Source: an uncultured Magnetospirillum sp.
Lineage (GTDB): Bacteria > Pseudomonadota > Alphaproteobacteria > Rhodospirillales > Magnetospirillaceae
DNA: 62,033 bases
Assembly: GCF_903853455.1 (NCBI RefSeq)
Contig: NZ_CAINTR010000166.1
Location: 1 to 62,033, forward strand
Direction of reading: 5' to 3'
Shown here: positions 37,440-45,761 of the stretch, piece after piece
How the letters are laid out: each line of letters begins with the position of its first letter
Position numbering within the stretch: position 1 is the stretch's first letter
The notes under the pieces: generated by a model
Told to the model about the DNA's origin: nothing
Seen by the model: the letters and a program-made list of their open reading frames with translations, nothing else
The model's database searches: none
Program-made: the position numbers and the translations under genes

Positions 37440-38051
37440 ATGTCCAAACCCCCAGCCTGCCCCAAGCCGTCGGCCAAGCGCGAAGCCATCCTGGACGCGG
37501 CCGTGGCGGCTTTCCTGGAGGTGGGCTACGCCGCAACCAGCATGGACGGCGTGTCGGGTCGCGCCGGTGTGTCCAAGGCCACCATCTACGCCCATTTCGA
37601 AAGCAAGGATCAGTTGTTCGCGGCGGTGATCCGGCGCCGTTGCGACCGTAGCGCCGCCTTCGCCCCCCCCGAGGACAAGGCCGACGCCCGCTCCACCCTG
37701 CGCCTGCTCGGTCACCGCCTGCTGGACCTGCTGCTGCAGCCCGACACTTTGGCCATGTACCGGGTGGTGGTGGCCGAGGCGGTGCGTCAGCCCGATCTGG
37801 CCAAGGCCTTCTACGAATCGGGACCGGGGGCGGGCAAGGCCCAGATCGCGGAGGTCTTCGCCGACCTGGACCGACGGGGAAAGCTGGCGGTGCCGGATCC
37901 TCGGCAGGCCGCCGACCTGTTCACCGGCATGCTGCGCACCGACCTGTTCATGCGCACCCTGCTGGGCTTGCCGCAGCCGGAGGGCCACACCATCGACGTC
38001 GCCGTCGATGCGGCGGTGGAGACCATGGTGCGGGCCTTCGGGACGCCGTAG
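37440..38051 (+). CDS. TetR/AcrR-family transcriptional regulator
   Basis: A 203-residue repressor. The N-terminal helix-turn-helix spans residues ~13-60 (REAILDAAVAAFLEVGY, VSKATIYAHFESKDQLF) and the C-terminal ligand-binding domain resembles AcrR/AefR-type regulators. GGAGGAA precedes the ATG and a perfect palindrome lies just upstream, so autoregulation is likely. No efflux or enzyme gene is adjacent on its strand; the target may be itself, kdsD or a distant locus. Confidence 0.9.
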   Translation: MSKPPACPKPSAKREAILDAAVAAFLEVGYAATSMDGVSGRAGVSKATIYAHFESKDQLFAAVIRRRCDRSAAFAPPEDKADARSTLRLLGHRLLDLLLQPDTLAMYRVVVAEAVRQPDLAKAFYESGPGAGKAQIAEVFADLDRRGKLAVPDPRQAADLFTGMLRTDLFMRTLLGLPQPEGHTIDVAVDAAVETMVRAFGTP

Positions 38052-38059
38052 GGCGACGC

Positions 38060-38929
38060 TTATTCCGCCGGCGGGCGCTGCTTGAGGCGGAAGGGGTGCA
38101 GCGGATAGACGCCCAGGATGCGGACTTCATGGCTGAAGAAGTCCAGCTCTTCCAGCGCCTGGCGCAGGTTGCGGCTGGTGGGATGGCCTTCCACGTCGGC
38201 GTAGAACTGGGTGGCGGCGAACTCGCCGCCGACCATGTAGCTTTCCAGCCGGGTCATGTTGACACCGTTGGTGGCGAAGCCGCCCAGCGCCTTGTACAGC
38301 GCCGCCGCCACGTTGCGCACCCGGAACACGAAGGTAGTGATGCAGGGCTGGTTGGGATTGGGCTCCAGAGCTTCGCGCGCCATCACCACGAAGCGGGTGG
38401 TGTTGTGGGCGGCGTCCTCGATGTTGGCCTTGAGCGAAACCAGGCCATAGGACTCGGCCGCCAGTTCGGAGGCGATGGCGGCGACGGTGGGGTCGCCCCG
38501 CTCGGCGATCTCGGCGGCGGCGCCGGCGGTATCGGCGCCGACCACCACCTTGAGACCGAGTTCGCGGATCAGGTTGCGGCACTGGCCCAGGGCGTGGACG
38601 TGGCTTTTCACCGTGGTGATGGTGGCGAGCGAGGCGCCCGGCACCGCCAGCAGGTGATGGCTGATGCGCTCGAAATGCTCGCCGATGATATGCAGGCCGG
38701 CATAGGGCATCAGGTGATGGACGTCGGCCACCCGTCCCGCCAGCGAATTGTCGATGGGGATCATGGCGTAGCGGGCACGGCCCTCGCGCACGGCGGCGAA
38801 GGTGTCCTCGAAGGTGGCGCAGGGCAGCGGGTCCATGGCCGGATAGGCGGTGCGGCAGGCCAGGTGCGAATAGGCTCCGGGTTCACCCTGGAAGGCGATG
38901 GCCTTGATGGGATCGGGGATGTCGGTCAT
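38060..38929 (-). CDS. pheA: Prephenate dehydratase
   Basis: A 289-residue enzyme converting prephenate to phenylpyruvate in phenylalanine synthesis. The catalytic domain begins KAIAFQGEPGAYSH and has IPIDNSLAGRV and the AHNTTRF motif with the essential threonine; a C-terminal ACT domain (about 205-280) contains ALGGFATNGVNMTRLESY, equivalent to the GALF/ESRP phenylalanine-binding motifs. There is no chorismate mutase domain. It lies 10 bases after kdsB. Confidence 0.95.
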   Translation of the reverse strand: MTDIPDPIKAIAFQGEPGAYSHLACRTAYPAMDPLPCATFEDTFAAVREGRARYAMIPIDNSLAGRVADVHHLMPYAGLHIIGEHFERISHHLLAVPGASLATITTVKSHVHALGQCRNLIRELGLKVVVGADTAGAAAEIAERGDPTVAAIASELAAESYGLVSLKANIEDAAHNTTRFVVMAREALEPNPNQPCITTFVFRVRNVAAALYKALGGFATNGVNMTRLESYMVGGEFAATQFYADVEGHPTSRNLRQALEELDFFSHEVRILGVYPLHPFRLKQRPPAE

Positions 38930-38939
38930 AGGGGAAACG

Positions 38940-39674
38940 CTAGGCTTTCAGCAGCGCGCGCGCGCGTTCGAGGTCGGCGGGAGTATCGACACCCAGCGGA
39001 ACGGTGTCAACCAGGGCGGCGTCGATGCGCATGCCGTTTTCCAGGGCGCGCAGTTGCTCCAGCTTCTCGCGGCGTTCCAGAACGCCCACCGGCAGGGTGA
39101 CGAAGCGGGCCAGGGCGGCGCGCTTGTAGGCGTAGAGGCCGATATGGTGGTAATGCGGCCCCGCATTGGCCGGCACGGTGGCGCGGCTGAAATAGAGCGC
39201 GCGCCCCACCCGTTGCCCCGGCGCCAGTCCCACCACCGCCTTGACCACGTTGGGATTGGTGCGCTCCTCCTCGATCCCGATCTCGGCGATCAGGGTGGCG
39301 ATGTCCACCTCGGGTACCTCCAGCGGCGCGAAGACGGCGCGGATCACCGCCGGGTCCAGGGTCGGCAGGTCGCCCTGGACGTTGACGATGGCGTCGAAAT
39401 CGCCGTCGGGGTCCATCTTGGCGACCGCTTCCCACACCCGGTCCGAGCCGGACGGATGGTCGGGGTCGGTCATCACCGCGTTGCCGCCATGGGCGTGGAC
39501 GGCGTCGTAGACCTCGATCTCGGAACAGGCGACCACCACCGGCCCGATACCGGCCTGCATGGCGCGGCGCCAGACATGCACGATCATGGGCTCGCCGTGG
39601 ATGTCGGCCAGCGGCTTGCCGGGCAAGCGGGTGGCCTGCATGCGGGCGGGAATGACGATAATGGGATTCAGCAT
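38940..39674 (-). CDS. kdsB: 3-deoxy-manno-octulosonate cytidylyltransferase (CMP-Kdo synthetase)
   Basis: A 244-residue enzyme that activates Kdo as CMP-Kdo for WaaA. The N-terminus [20 protein letters not shown] carries the nucleotide-binding motif; further motifs are [18 protein letters not shown] and [12 protein letters not shown]. The start at MLNPIIV has a GAG site six bases upstream; ATG codons further up (39680 and beyond) are less favoured. It is first in a two-gene operon with pheA. Confidence 0.95.
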   Translation of the reverse strand: MLNPIIVIPARMQATRLPGKPLADIHGEPMIVHVWRRAMQAGIGPVVVACSEIEVYDAVHAHGGNAVMTDPDHPSGSDRVWEAVAKMDPDGDFDAIVNVQGDLPTLDPAVIRAVFAPLEVPEVDIATLIAEIGIEEERTNPNVVKAVVGLAPGQRVGRALYFSRATVPANAGPHYHHIGLYAYKRAALARFVTLPVGVLERREKLEQLRALENGMRIDAALVDTVPLGVDTPADLERARALLKA

Positions 39675-39817
39675 GGGCATCTCGACGGAAATTTGCGCTT
39701 CCACCATATCGCGGCGGCCGTCAAAGCGAAACGCCCGAGCGTGCGGGCTGGACAGATTGCGCGCAAATCCGTCATACACCGTATGTATTAAGGCGGGAAA
39801 GCAGGATCCAAGAACTC

Positions 39818-42313
39818 ATGCGCGTCAACGAACCGATCACCGATGTTGAAGTGGAACTGCCGGAAGGCACCATCTTGGTGTCCAAGACCGATCTGGCCGG
39901 ACGGATCACGTTCGTCAACCAGGCGTTCCTCGACATCAGCGGCTATGGCGAGGAAGAGTTGGTCGGCGCGCCGCACAACATCGTGCGCCATCCCCACATG
40001 CCGCCAGTGGCCTTCGCCGATCTGTGGGCCACCATCAAGTTGGGCAAGCCGTGGGAAGGCATCGTCAAGAACCGCACCAAGACCGGCGACTATTATTGGG
40101 TCCGGGCCAATGCCACTCCCGAGATGACCAATGGCGAGATCACCGGCTACATCTCCATCCGCACCACCCCGACCCGCGCCCAGGTCGAGGCCGCCGACCG
40201 TATCTACGCGCTGGTCCGCTCCGGTCAGGCCCGCAACGTCAAGGTCAGCGAGGGTCGCGTCATCGGCACCTCGCTCCTCGACCGCCTGGGCCGCGCCTCC
40301 AACAGCGTCACCGGGCGTCTGGCCGTCATCGTCGCCCTGCAGATCGCGGCGCTCGGCCTCAATACCTGGATCGGCATCGCCTCCAAGGGCGAGGCGGTCG
40401 GCACCAGCCTGACCGTCATGATCGTCAGCTCCCTGCTTGTCGCCGTCGCCGCGGCCCTGCTGGTCCGCTACCTCCGGGGGCCGCTCGGCCGGCAGGAGCG
40501 TCATTTCGACGCCATCGCCAGCGGCGATTTCACCTATGAGATCCCGGGCGAGAACGTGCGCGAGTTCCAGCGTTCCAACGCCCAACTGCGCGCCATGAAG
40601 GCCAAGCTGGGCTATTCGGTGCAGGAACAGGTGGAAACCAACCTGCGCGCCCAGGCGCAGTTGAAGCGCGAGATGCTCGGCCTGACCGAGCTGCTGGAGG
40701 GCGAGGTCGAGACCACCGTCGCCGAAATCTCCACCCAGGCCGAGCGCCTCAAGGAGGGTGCCGGCAAACTGCTGGAGACCGCCGAAACCCTGCGGACCCA
40801 GGCCCAGTCGGTGGCCGGCGCCATCGAGACCACCAGCGGCAACGTCCAGACCGTGGCCGGCGCCACCGAGGAGTTGGAGGCGTCGTCGCGCGAGATCACG
40901 GCGCGCATCCAGCGCAGCTCCGAATACAGCGACACCGCCCGTCGCAAGGTCGAGGCCGCCAGCGCCAGCGTTGGCAGCCTGACCGAGGCCACGGCGCGCA
41001 TCGGCGACGTGGTGGCCTTGATCCAGGCCATCGCCGGCCAGACCCGCATGCTGGCGCTCAACGCCACCATCGAGGCGGCGCGGGCCGGCGAGACCGGCAA
41101 GGGCTTCGCCGTGGTGGCGGGCGAGGTCAAGGGTCTGGCCGGCCAGACCGAGGACGCCATCGGCCGGGTCAACGCCCAGGCCCTGGACATCGGGCGCACC
41201 ACCCGCGAAGCGGTCGCCACCGTCGAGGCGGTGGCCGCCAGCATCCGCGACATCGACGCCGTCGCCTCCCAGGTGGCGGCGTCGGCCGACGAACAGCGCG
41301 CCGCCACCGCCGAGATCATGTCCAGCGCGGTCCAGGCCGCCGACCACACCCGCGAAGTGGCCGAGAACGCCGCCCTGGTGCTGCGCGGCGCCGAACTGAC
41401 CGGCGCCACGGCGCGCAAGGTCAGCGAACTGTCGGCCCTGGTCAACCACGATATCGGCGCCTTGCAGCGGCGCCTCAACGTCATCCTGCGCACCTCCTAC
41501 AGCGGCAACCGCCGCTCGGTCGAGCGGGTTCCGGTGTCGGTCCACTTCACCGCGCTTTTCGGCGGCCATACCCTCACCGGCCACACCGGCGACCTGTCCA
41601 CCATGGGCGCCTTGCTGGTGGTGGCCAACGCCCCCAAGCTGGAGGGCGAGGTCGGAACCATCGAGTTGGCCGGAATCGGAACCTTCAAGGCCAAGGCCGT
41701 GCTCGGCAGCCGGCTCGGCATCCAGTGCCAGTTCATCAAGCCGACCCGGACCGAACAAAGAGTGCTGACCGAAGCCATCGAGAAGGCCAAGCTCCTGGAC
41801 GTCCCGATGATCCAGGCTTGCCAGAAGGTCGCGGCGGATGTTTCCGCGGCGTTCGAACGCGCCGTCCGCGAGGGACGAATCTCGCTGGTCGATCTGCTCG
41901 ACGCCGACTACGCGACTATTCCCGACACCGATCCGTTGCAGGTCATGGCCAAGCATTCCGAGTTGGCCGACGCCATCCTGCCCGCCATCCTGGAGCCGGC
42001 GCTGGCGGCCAATCCGCGCGGCGTCTTCTGCTGCGCCACCGACCGCAACGGCTATACCGCCACCCACAACAAGCTCTATTCCGAGCCGCAGCGGCCCAAC
42101 GACCCGGTGTGGAACGCCGCCCACAGCCGCAACCGGCGCATCTTCGACGACCGCTCCGGCATCATGGCGGCGCGCAACACCAAACCCTATCTGGCCCAGA
42201 CCTATGTGCGCGACATGGGCGGTGGCGATTTCATGCTGCTCAAGGAAATCGACTGTCCCATCATGGTGGACGGCCGCCACTGGGGCGCGGTGCGCACCGG
42301 CATCCGGTTGTAG
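39818..42313 (+). CDS. Aer-like PAS chemoreceptor with PilZ and C-terminal sensor-like domain
   Basis: An 831-residue protein. Residues ~15-125 are an Aer-type PAS domain that in relatives binds FAD (RHPHMPP, LWATIKLGKPW, KNRTKTGDYYWV). Two transmembrane helices (about 165-212), HAMP (about 212-265) and a signalling domain follow, tip [18 protein letters not shown] near residue 405. After it comes a PilZ c-di-GMP domain (about 560-650) with RxxxR in RSVER and DLSTMG, then a ~175-residue C-terminal domain ending MVDGRHWGAVRTG. It senses redox or energy state and may be tuned by c-di-GMP, as proposed for PilZ receptors of Azospirillum. A CAGGAT site precedes the ATG. Confidence 0.9.
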   Translation: MRVNEPITDVEVELPEGTILVSKTDLAGRITFVNQAFLDISGYGEEELVGAPHNIVRHPHMPPVAFADLWATIKLGKPWEGIVKNRTKTGDYYWVRANATPEMTNGEITGYISIRTTPTRAQVEAADRIYALVRSGQARNVKVSEGRVIGTSLLDRLGRASNSVTGRLAVIVALQIAALGLNTWIGIASKGEAVGTSLTVMIVSSLLVAVAAALLVRYLRGPLGRQERHFDAIASGDFTYEIPGENVREFQRSNAQLRAMKAKLGYSVQEQVETNLRAQAQLKREMLGLTELLEGEVETTVAEISTQAERLKEGAGKLLETAETLRTQAQSVAGAIETTSGNVQTVAGATEELEASSREITARIQRSSEYSDTARRKVEAASASVGSLTEATARIGDVVALIQAIAGQTRMLALNATIEAARAGETGKGFAVVAGEVKGLAGQTEDAIGRVNAQALDIGRTTREAVATVEAVAASIRDIDAVASQVAASADEQRAATAEIMSSAVQAADHTREVAENAALVLRGAELTGATARKVSELSALVNHDIGALQRRLNVILRTSYSGNRRSVERVPVSVHFTALFGGHTLTGHTGDLSTMGALLVVANAPKLEGEVGTIELAGIGTFKAKAVLGSRLGIQCQFIKPTRTEQRVLTEAIEKAKLLDVPMIQACQKVAADVSAAFERAVREGRISLVDLLDADYATIPDTDPLQVMAKHSELADAILPAILEPALAANPRGVFCCATDRNGYTATHNKLYSEPQRPNDPVWNAAHSRNRRIFDDRSGIMAARNTKPYLAQTYVRDMGGGDFMLLKEIDCPIMVDGRHWGAVRTGIRL

Positions 42314-42413
42314 TTAAATTTTGTCCACATGGCGGTCATGCCCAAATCTTAAGCGCGGTACGGCGAGGTTATGCTAGCCTGACGGTTCTCTTTGGCAGAA
42401 CCGGCATAGTGTA

Positions 42414-45400
42414 ATGGGCATCCACGTCAAGCTTCGCCATACCACCAGCTACCACTATGACCGACCGGTCGATCTGTCGCCGCAGGTGGTGCGGTTGCGG
42501 CCGGCGCCGCATTCGCGCACGCCGGTCCTGTCCTATTCGCTGGATATCCGGCCGGCCGGCCACTTCATCAACTGGCAGCAGGACCCCCAGGCCAACTGGC
42601 TGGCCCGGCTGGTGTTCCCGGAGAAGGTCACCGAGTTCGTGGTCGACGTCGAGCTGGTGGCCGACCTGTCGATCATCAATCCGTTCGACTTTTTCCTGGA
42701 ACCCGAGGCCGAGGCCTTTCCGTTCCGCTACGCCCCCGAGCTGGAGCACGAGCTGAAGCCGTTCCTGCTGTGCGAGGAAGGCGGCCCGCTGCTTGCCGCC
42801 TACATGGACGGCATCGACGTCAGCAAGCCCAAGCGGACCAACGATTTCCTGGTGGAGCTGAACCAGCGGCTGCAACACGACATCAGCTACACCATCCGCA
42901 TGGAACCGGGGGTGCAGACCACGGAACAGACGCTGGGGCTGAAAAGCGGATCATGCCGCGATTCCGCCTGGCTGCTGGTCCAGGTGTTGCGGCGGTTGGG
43001 GTTGGCGGCGCGCTTCGTCTCCGGCTACCTGATCCAGCTGGTGCCCGACGTCAAGGCGCTGGAAGGGCCGGTGGGGGCCGCCGAGGACTTCACCGACCTG
43101 CATGCCTGGACCGAGGTCTATCTGCCCGGCGCCGGTTGGGTCGGCCTCGACCCCACCTCGGGACTGTTCACCGGCGAGGGCCATATCCCGCTGGCGGCTT
43201 CGCCCGATCCCGGCAGCGCCGCCCCCATCACCGGCGTGGTCGAGGCCTGCAAGGTCACCTTCCACCATCACATGGAGATCACCCGCGTCGTCGAGACGCC
43301 GCGGGTCACCAAGCCTTATTCCGAAGAGCAATGGCAGACGGTGCTGGCGCTGGGCGACCTGGTCGACGAGCATCTCAAGCGCTCCGACGTGCGCCTGACC
43401 CAGGGCGGCGAGCCCACCTTCGTGTCGGCTTTCGACATGGATGGCGAGGAGTGGAACGTCTCGGCGGTGGGCCCCACCAAGCGCGCCCATGCCGACGACC
43501 TGATCCGCCGGCTGCGCGACCGCTTCGCGCCCGGCGCCCTGATCGCCTATGGCCAGGGCAAGTGGTATCCCGGCGAAAGCCTGCCGCGCTGGGCGTTCTC
43601 GCTGATCTGGCGCGAGGATGCCGAGCCGGTGTGGCGCGATCCCAAGCTGATCGCCCTGGAGAAGGACGACCACCAGCCCAGCCACGACCTGGCCCGCGAC
43701 TATTCCATGGCGCTGACCCGGCATCTGGGGGTGGATTCCGCCTTCGCCATGCCCGCCTGGGAGGACCCGGCCTATTACCTGCTGCGCGAACAGGCGCTGC
43801 CCATCAACGTGGACCCCATCGAGAGCAAGCTGGAGAATCCCGAGGAACGGGCGCGGCTGGCCTCGGTGTTCCGCCGCGGCCTCGGCACCCCCACCGGCTA
43901 TGTCCTGCCGCTGCAACCGTGGCAGGCCCGCGACACCTTCCGCTGGATCACCGGTCCCTGGCCGACCCGCGACGGCAAGCTGATCACCATCCCCGGCGAT
44001 TCGCCGCTGGGCTTCCGTCTGCCGCTGGAATCGCTGCCCTGGATCTCCGAGGACGACTATCCCTACCACTCCGAGCGCGATCCTTTCGAGGAGCGGGCGC
44101 CGCTGCCGCCGCGCCGCCAGCGGGCCCAGACCGAGCGGTCGCCCGGCTCGGGCGACCCCAAGGCGACGGTGCGCCAGCAGGTGCCGGTGGACTTGCGTCC
44201 GGTGGAGACCGCCAACGGCCTGGTCTCGGAGAATGTGCGCACCGCGCTGTGCGTCCAGCCACGCGACGGTCGTATCAACGTCTTCCTGCCGCCGGTGGAA
44301 ACCGCCGAGCAGTATCTCGACCTGATCGAGGCGGCGGAGAATGCCGCCGCCGAGGTGGGGGCTCCCATCCATATCGAGGGCTATCCGCCACCCAACGATC
44401 CCCGGCTGAAGATCATTCGGGTGACGCCCGATCCCGGCGTGATCGAGGTCAACGTCCATCCGGTGGAGCATTGGCGCGAGCTGGTGGAGAACACCGAAAT
44501 CCTCTATGCCGAGGCCCATCAGGCCCGGCTGGGGACCGAGAAGTTCATGGTCGACGGCCGCCATGTGGGCACCGGCGGCGGCAACCACATGGTGCTGGGC
44601 GGCTGGACTCCGGCCGACAGCCCGTTCCTGCGCCGCCCCGACCTGCTGGGCAGCCTGATCCGCTTCTGGCAGAACCATCCCAGCCTCAGCTACCTGTTCT
44701 CGGGCATGTTCATCGGCCCCACCAGCCAGCATCCCCGCGTCGACGAGGCCCGCGACGACAGCTTGTACGAGCTGGAAATCGCCCTGTCGCAACTGCCGCC
44801 GGCCGGCACCAACGTGGCGCCGTGGGTGGTGGACCGGGTGCTGCGCAACCTGCTGATCGACGCCAGCGGCAACACCCATCGCACCGAGATCTCCATCGAC
44901 AAGCTCTATTCCCCCGACGGCCCCACCGGCCGGCTGGGGCTGGTGGAGTTCCGCGCCTTCGAGATGCCGCCCCATGCCCGCATGAGTCTGGTGCAGCAAT
45001 TGCTGCTGCGCGCCCTGATCGCCCGCTTCTGGGAGCATCCCTACACCTTGCCGCTGATCCGCTTCGGCTCAAGCCTGCGGGATCGGTTCATGCTGGCCCA
45101 TTGGGTGGAGAAGGATCTGGCCGAGGTGCTGGAATGGCTGGCGGCGGGGGGCTACGCCTTCGACAAGGCGTGGTTCGCCCCCCATCTGGAGTTCCGCTTC
45201 CCGGTGGTGGGCGAGTTGCAGTACCAGGGCATCCGCCTGGAGCTGCGCTATGCCCTGGAGCCCTGGCACGTCATGGGCGAGGAGGCCGGCGCCGGCGGTA
45301 CCGTCCGCTATGTGGATTCCTCGGTGGAGCGGCTTCAGGTCAAGGTCAACAACCTGGTGGGCGGGCGCTATGTGGTCGCCTGCAACGGCCGTCGTCTGCC

Positions 45401-45737
45401 GCTGGCCACCACCGGAACCTCGGGCGAGGCGGTGGCGGGGGTGCGTTATCGCGCCTGGGCGCCGGCTTCGTGCCTGCATCCCACCATCGGCATCCACACG
45501 CCGCTGGTGTTCGATCTGGTCGATACTTGGACCGGCGAGGCGGTGGCGGGCTGTACCTACCATGTCGCCCATCCCGGCGGCCGCAGCTACGACACCTTTC
45601 CGGTCAACGCCTACGAGGCCGAGGCGCGCCGCCGCGCCCGCTTCATTGCTTTCGGCCACAATCACGGGCCGTTGCGGGTCGATGGCGGCAAAATACATGC
45701 GGACTACCCAAATACCCTGGATCTCAGGCTACAATAG
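42414..45737 (+). CDS. Transglutaminase-like / DUF2126 fusion protein
   Basis: A 1107-residue protein. Residues ~1-100 are a transglutaminase N-terminal beta domain (VKLRHTTSYHYDRPV), ~120-290 the papain-like core with cysteine in SGSCRDSAW (about residue 180), histidine in DLHAWTEVY and aspartate in GLDPTSG. Residues ~300-1107 are DUF2126, with conserved motifs RLTQGGEPTFVS and GTGGGNHMVLGG; this domain has been linked to amidoligase-type chemistry. No signal peptide is visible. A short hairpin (GGTTCT/AGAACC) lies before the ATG and there is no clear Shine-Dalgarno sequence. It starts a three-gene operon with ATP-grasp and a second transglutaminase. Confidence 0.93.
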   Translation: MGIHVKLRHTTSYHYDRPVDLSPQVVRLRPAPHSRTPVLSYSLDIRPAGHFINWQQDPQANWLARLVFPEKVTEFVVDVELVADLSIINPFDFFLEPEAEAFPFRYAPELEHELKPFLLCEEGGPLLAAYMDGIDVSKPKRTNDFLVELNQRLQHDISYTIRMEPGVQTTEQTLGLKSGSCRDSAWLLVQVLRRLGLAARFVSGYLIQLVPDVKALEGPVGAAEDFTDLHAWTEVYLPGAGWVGLDPTSGLFTGEGHIPLAASPDPGSAAPITGVVEACKVTFHHHMEITRVVETPRVTKPYSEEQWQTVLALGDLVDEHLKRSDVRLTQGGEPTFVSAFDMDGEEWNVSAVGPTKRAHADDLIRRLRDRFAPGALIAYGQGKWYPGESLPRWAFSLIWREDAEPVWRDPKLIALEKDDHQPSHDLARDYSMALTRHLGVDSAFAMPAWEDPAYYLLREQALPINVDPIESKLENPEERARLASVFRRGLGTPTGYVLPLQPWQARDTFRWITGPWPTRDGKLITIPGDSPLGFRLPLESLPWISEDDYPYHSERDPFEERAPLPPRRQRAQTERSPGSGDPKATVRQQVPVDLRPVETANGLVSENVRTALCVQPRDGRINVFLPPVETAEQYLDLIEAAENAAAEVGAPIHIEGYPPPNDPRLKIIRVTPDPGVIEVNVHPVEHWRELVENTEILYAEAHQARLGTEKFMVDGRHVGTGGGNHMVLGGWTPADSPFLRRPDLLGSLIRFWQNHPSLSYLFSGMFIGPTSQHPRVDEARDDSLYELEIALSQLPPAGTNVAPWVVDRVLRNLLIDASGNTHRTEISIDKLYSPDGPTGRLGLVEFRAFEMPPHARMSLVQQLLLRALIARFWEHPYTLPLIRFGSSLRDRFMLAHWVEKDLAEVLEWLAAGGYAFDKAWFAPHLEFRFPVVGELQYQGIRLELRYALEPWHVMGEEAGAGGTVRYVDSSVERLQVKVNNLVGGRYVVACNGRRLPLATTGTSGEAVAGVRYRAWAPASCLHPTIGIHTPLVFDLVDTWTGEAVAGCTYHVAHPGGRSYDTFPVNAYEAEARRRARFIAFGHNHGPLRVDGGKIHADYPNTLDLRLQ

Positions 45738-45761
45738 GGCGCGTGTCGGCAGGGGACGGGA

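Noticed and set aside
39788-42280. An 830-codon open frame antisense to the whole Aer-like receptor gene
   Set aside because: Composition is Gly/Asp/His/Gln-rich without domains, as expected for the complement of a high-GC gene; the sense strand has full domain structure.
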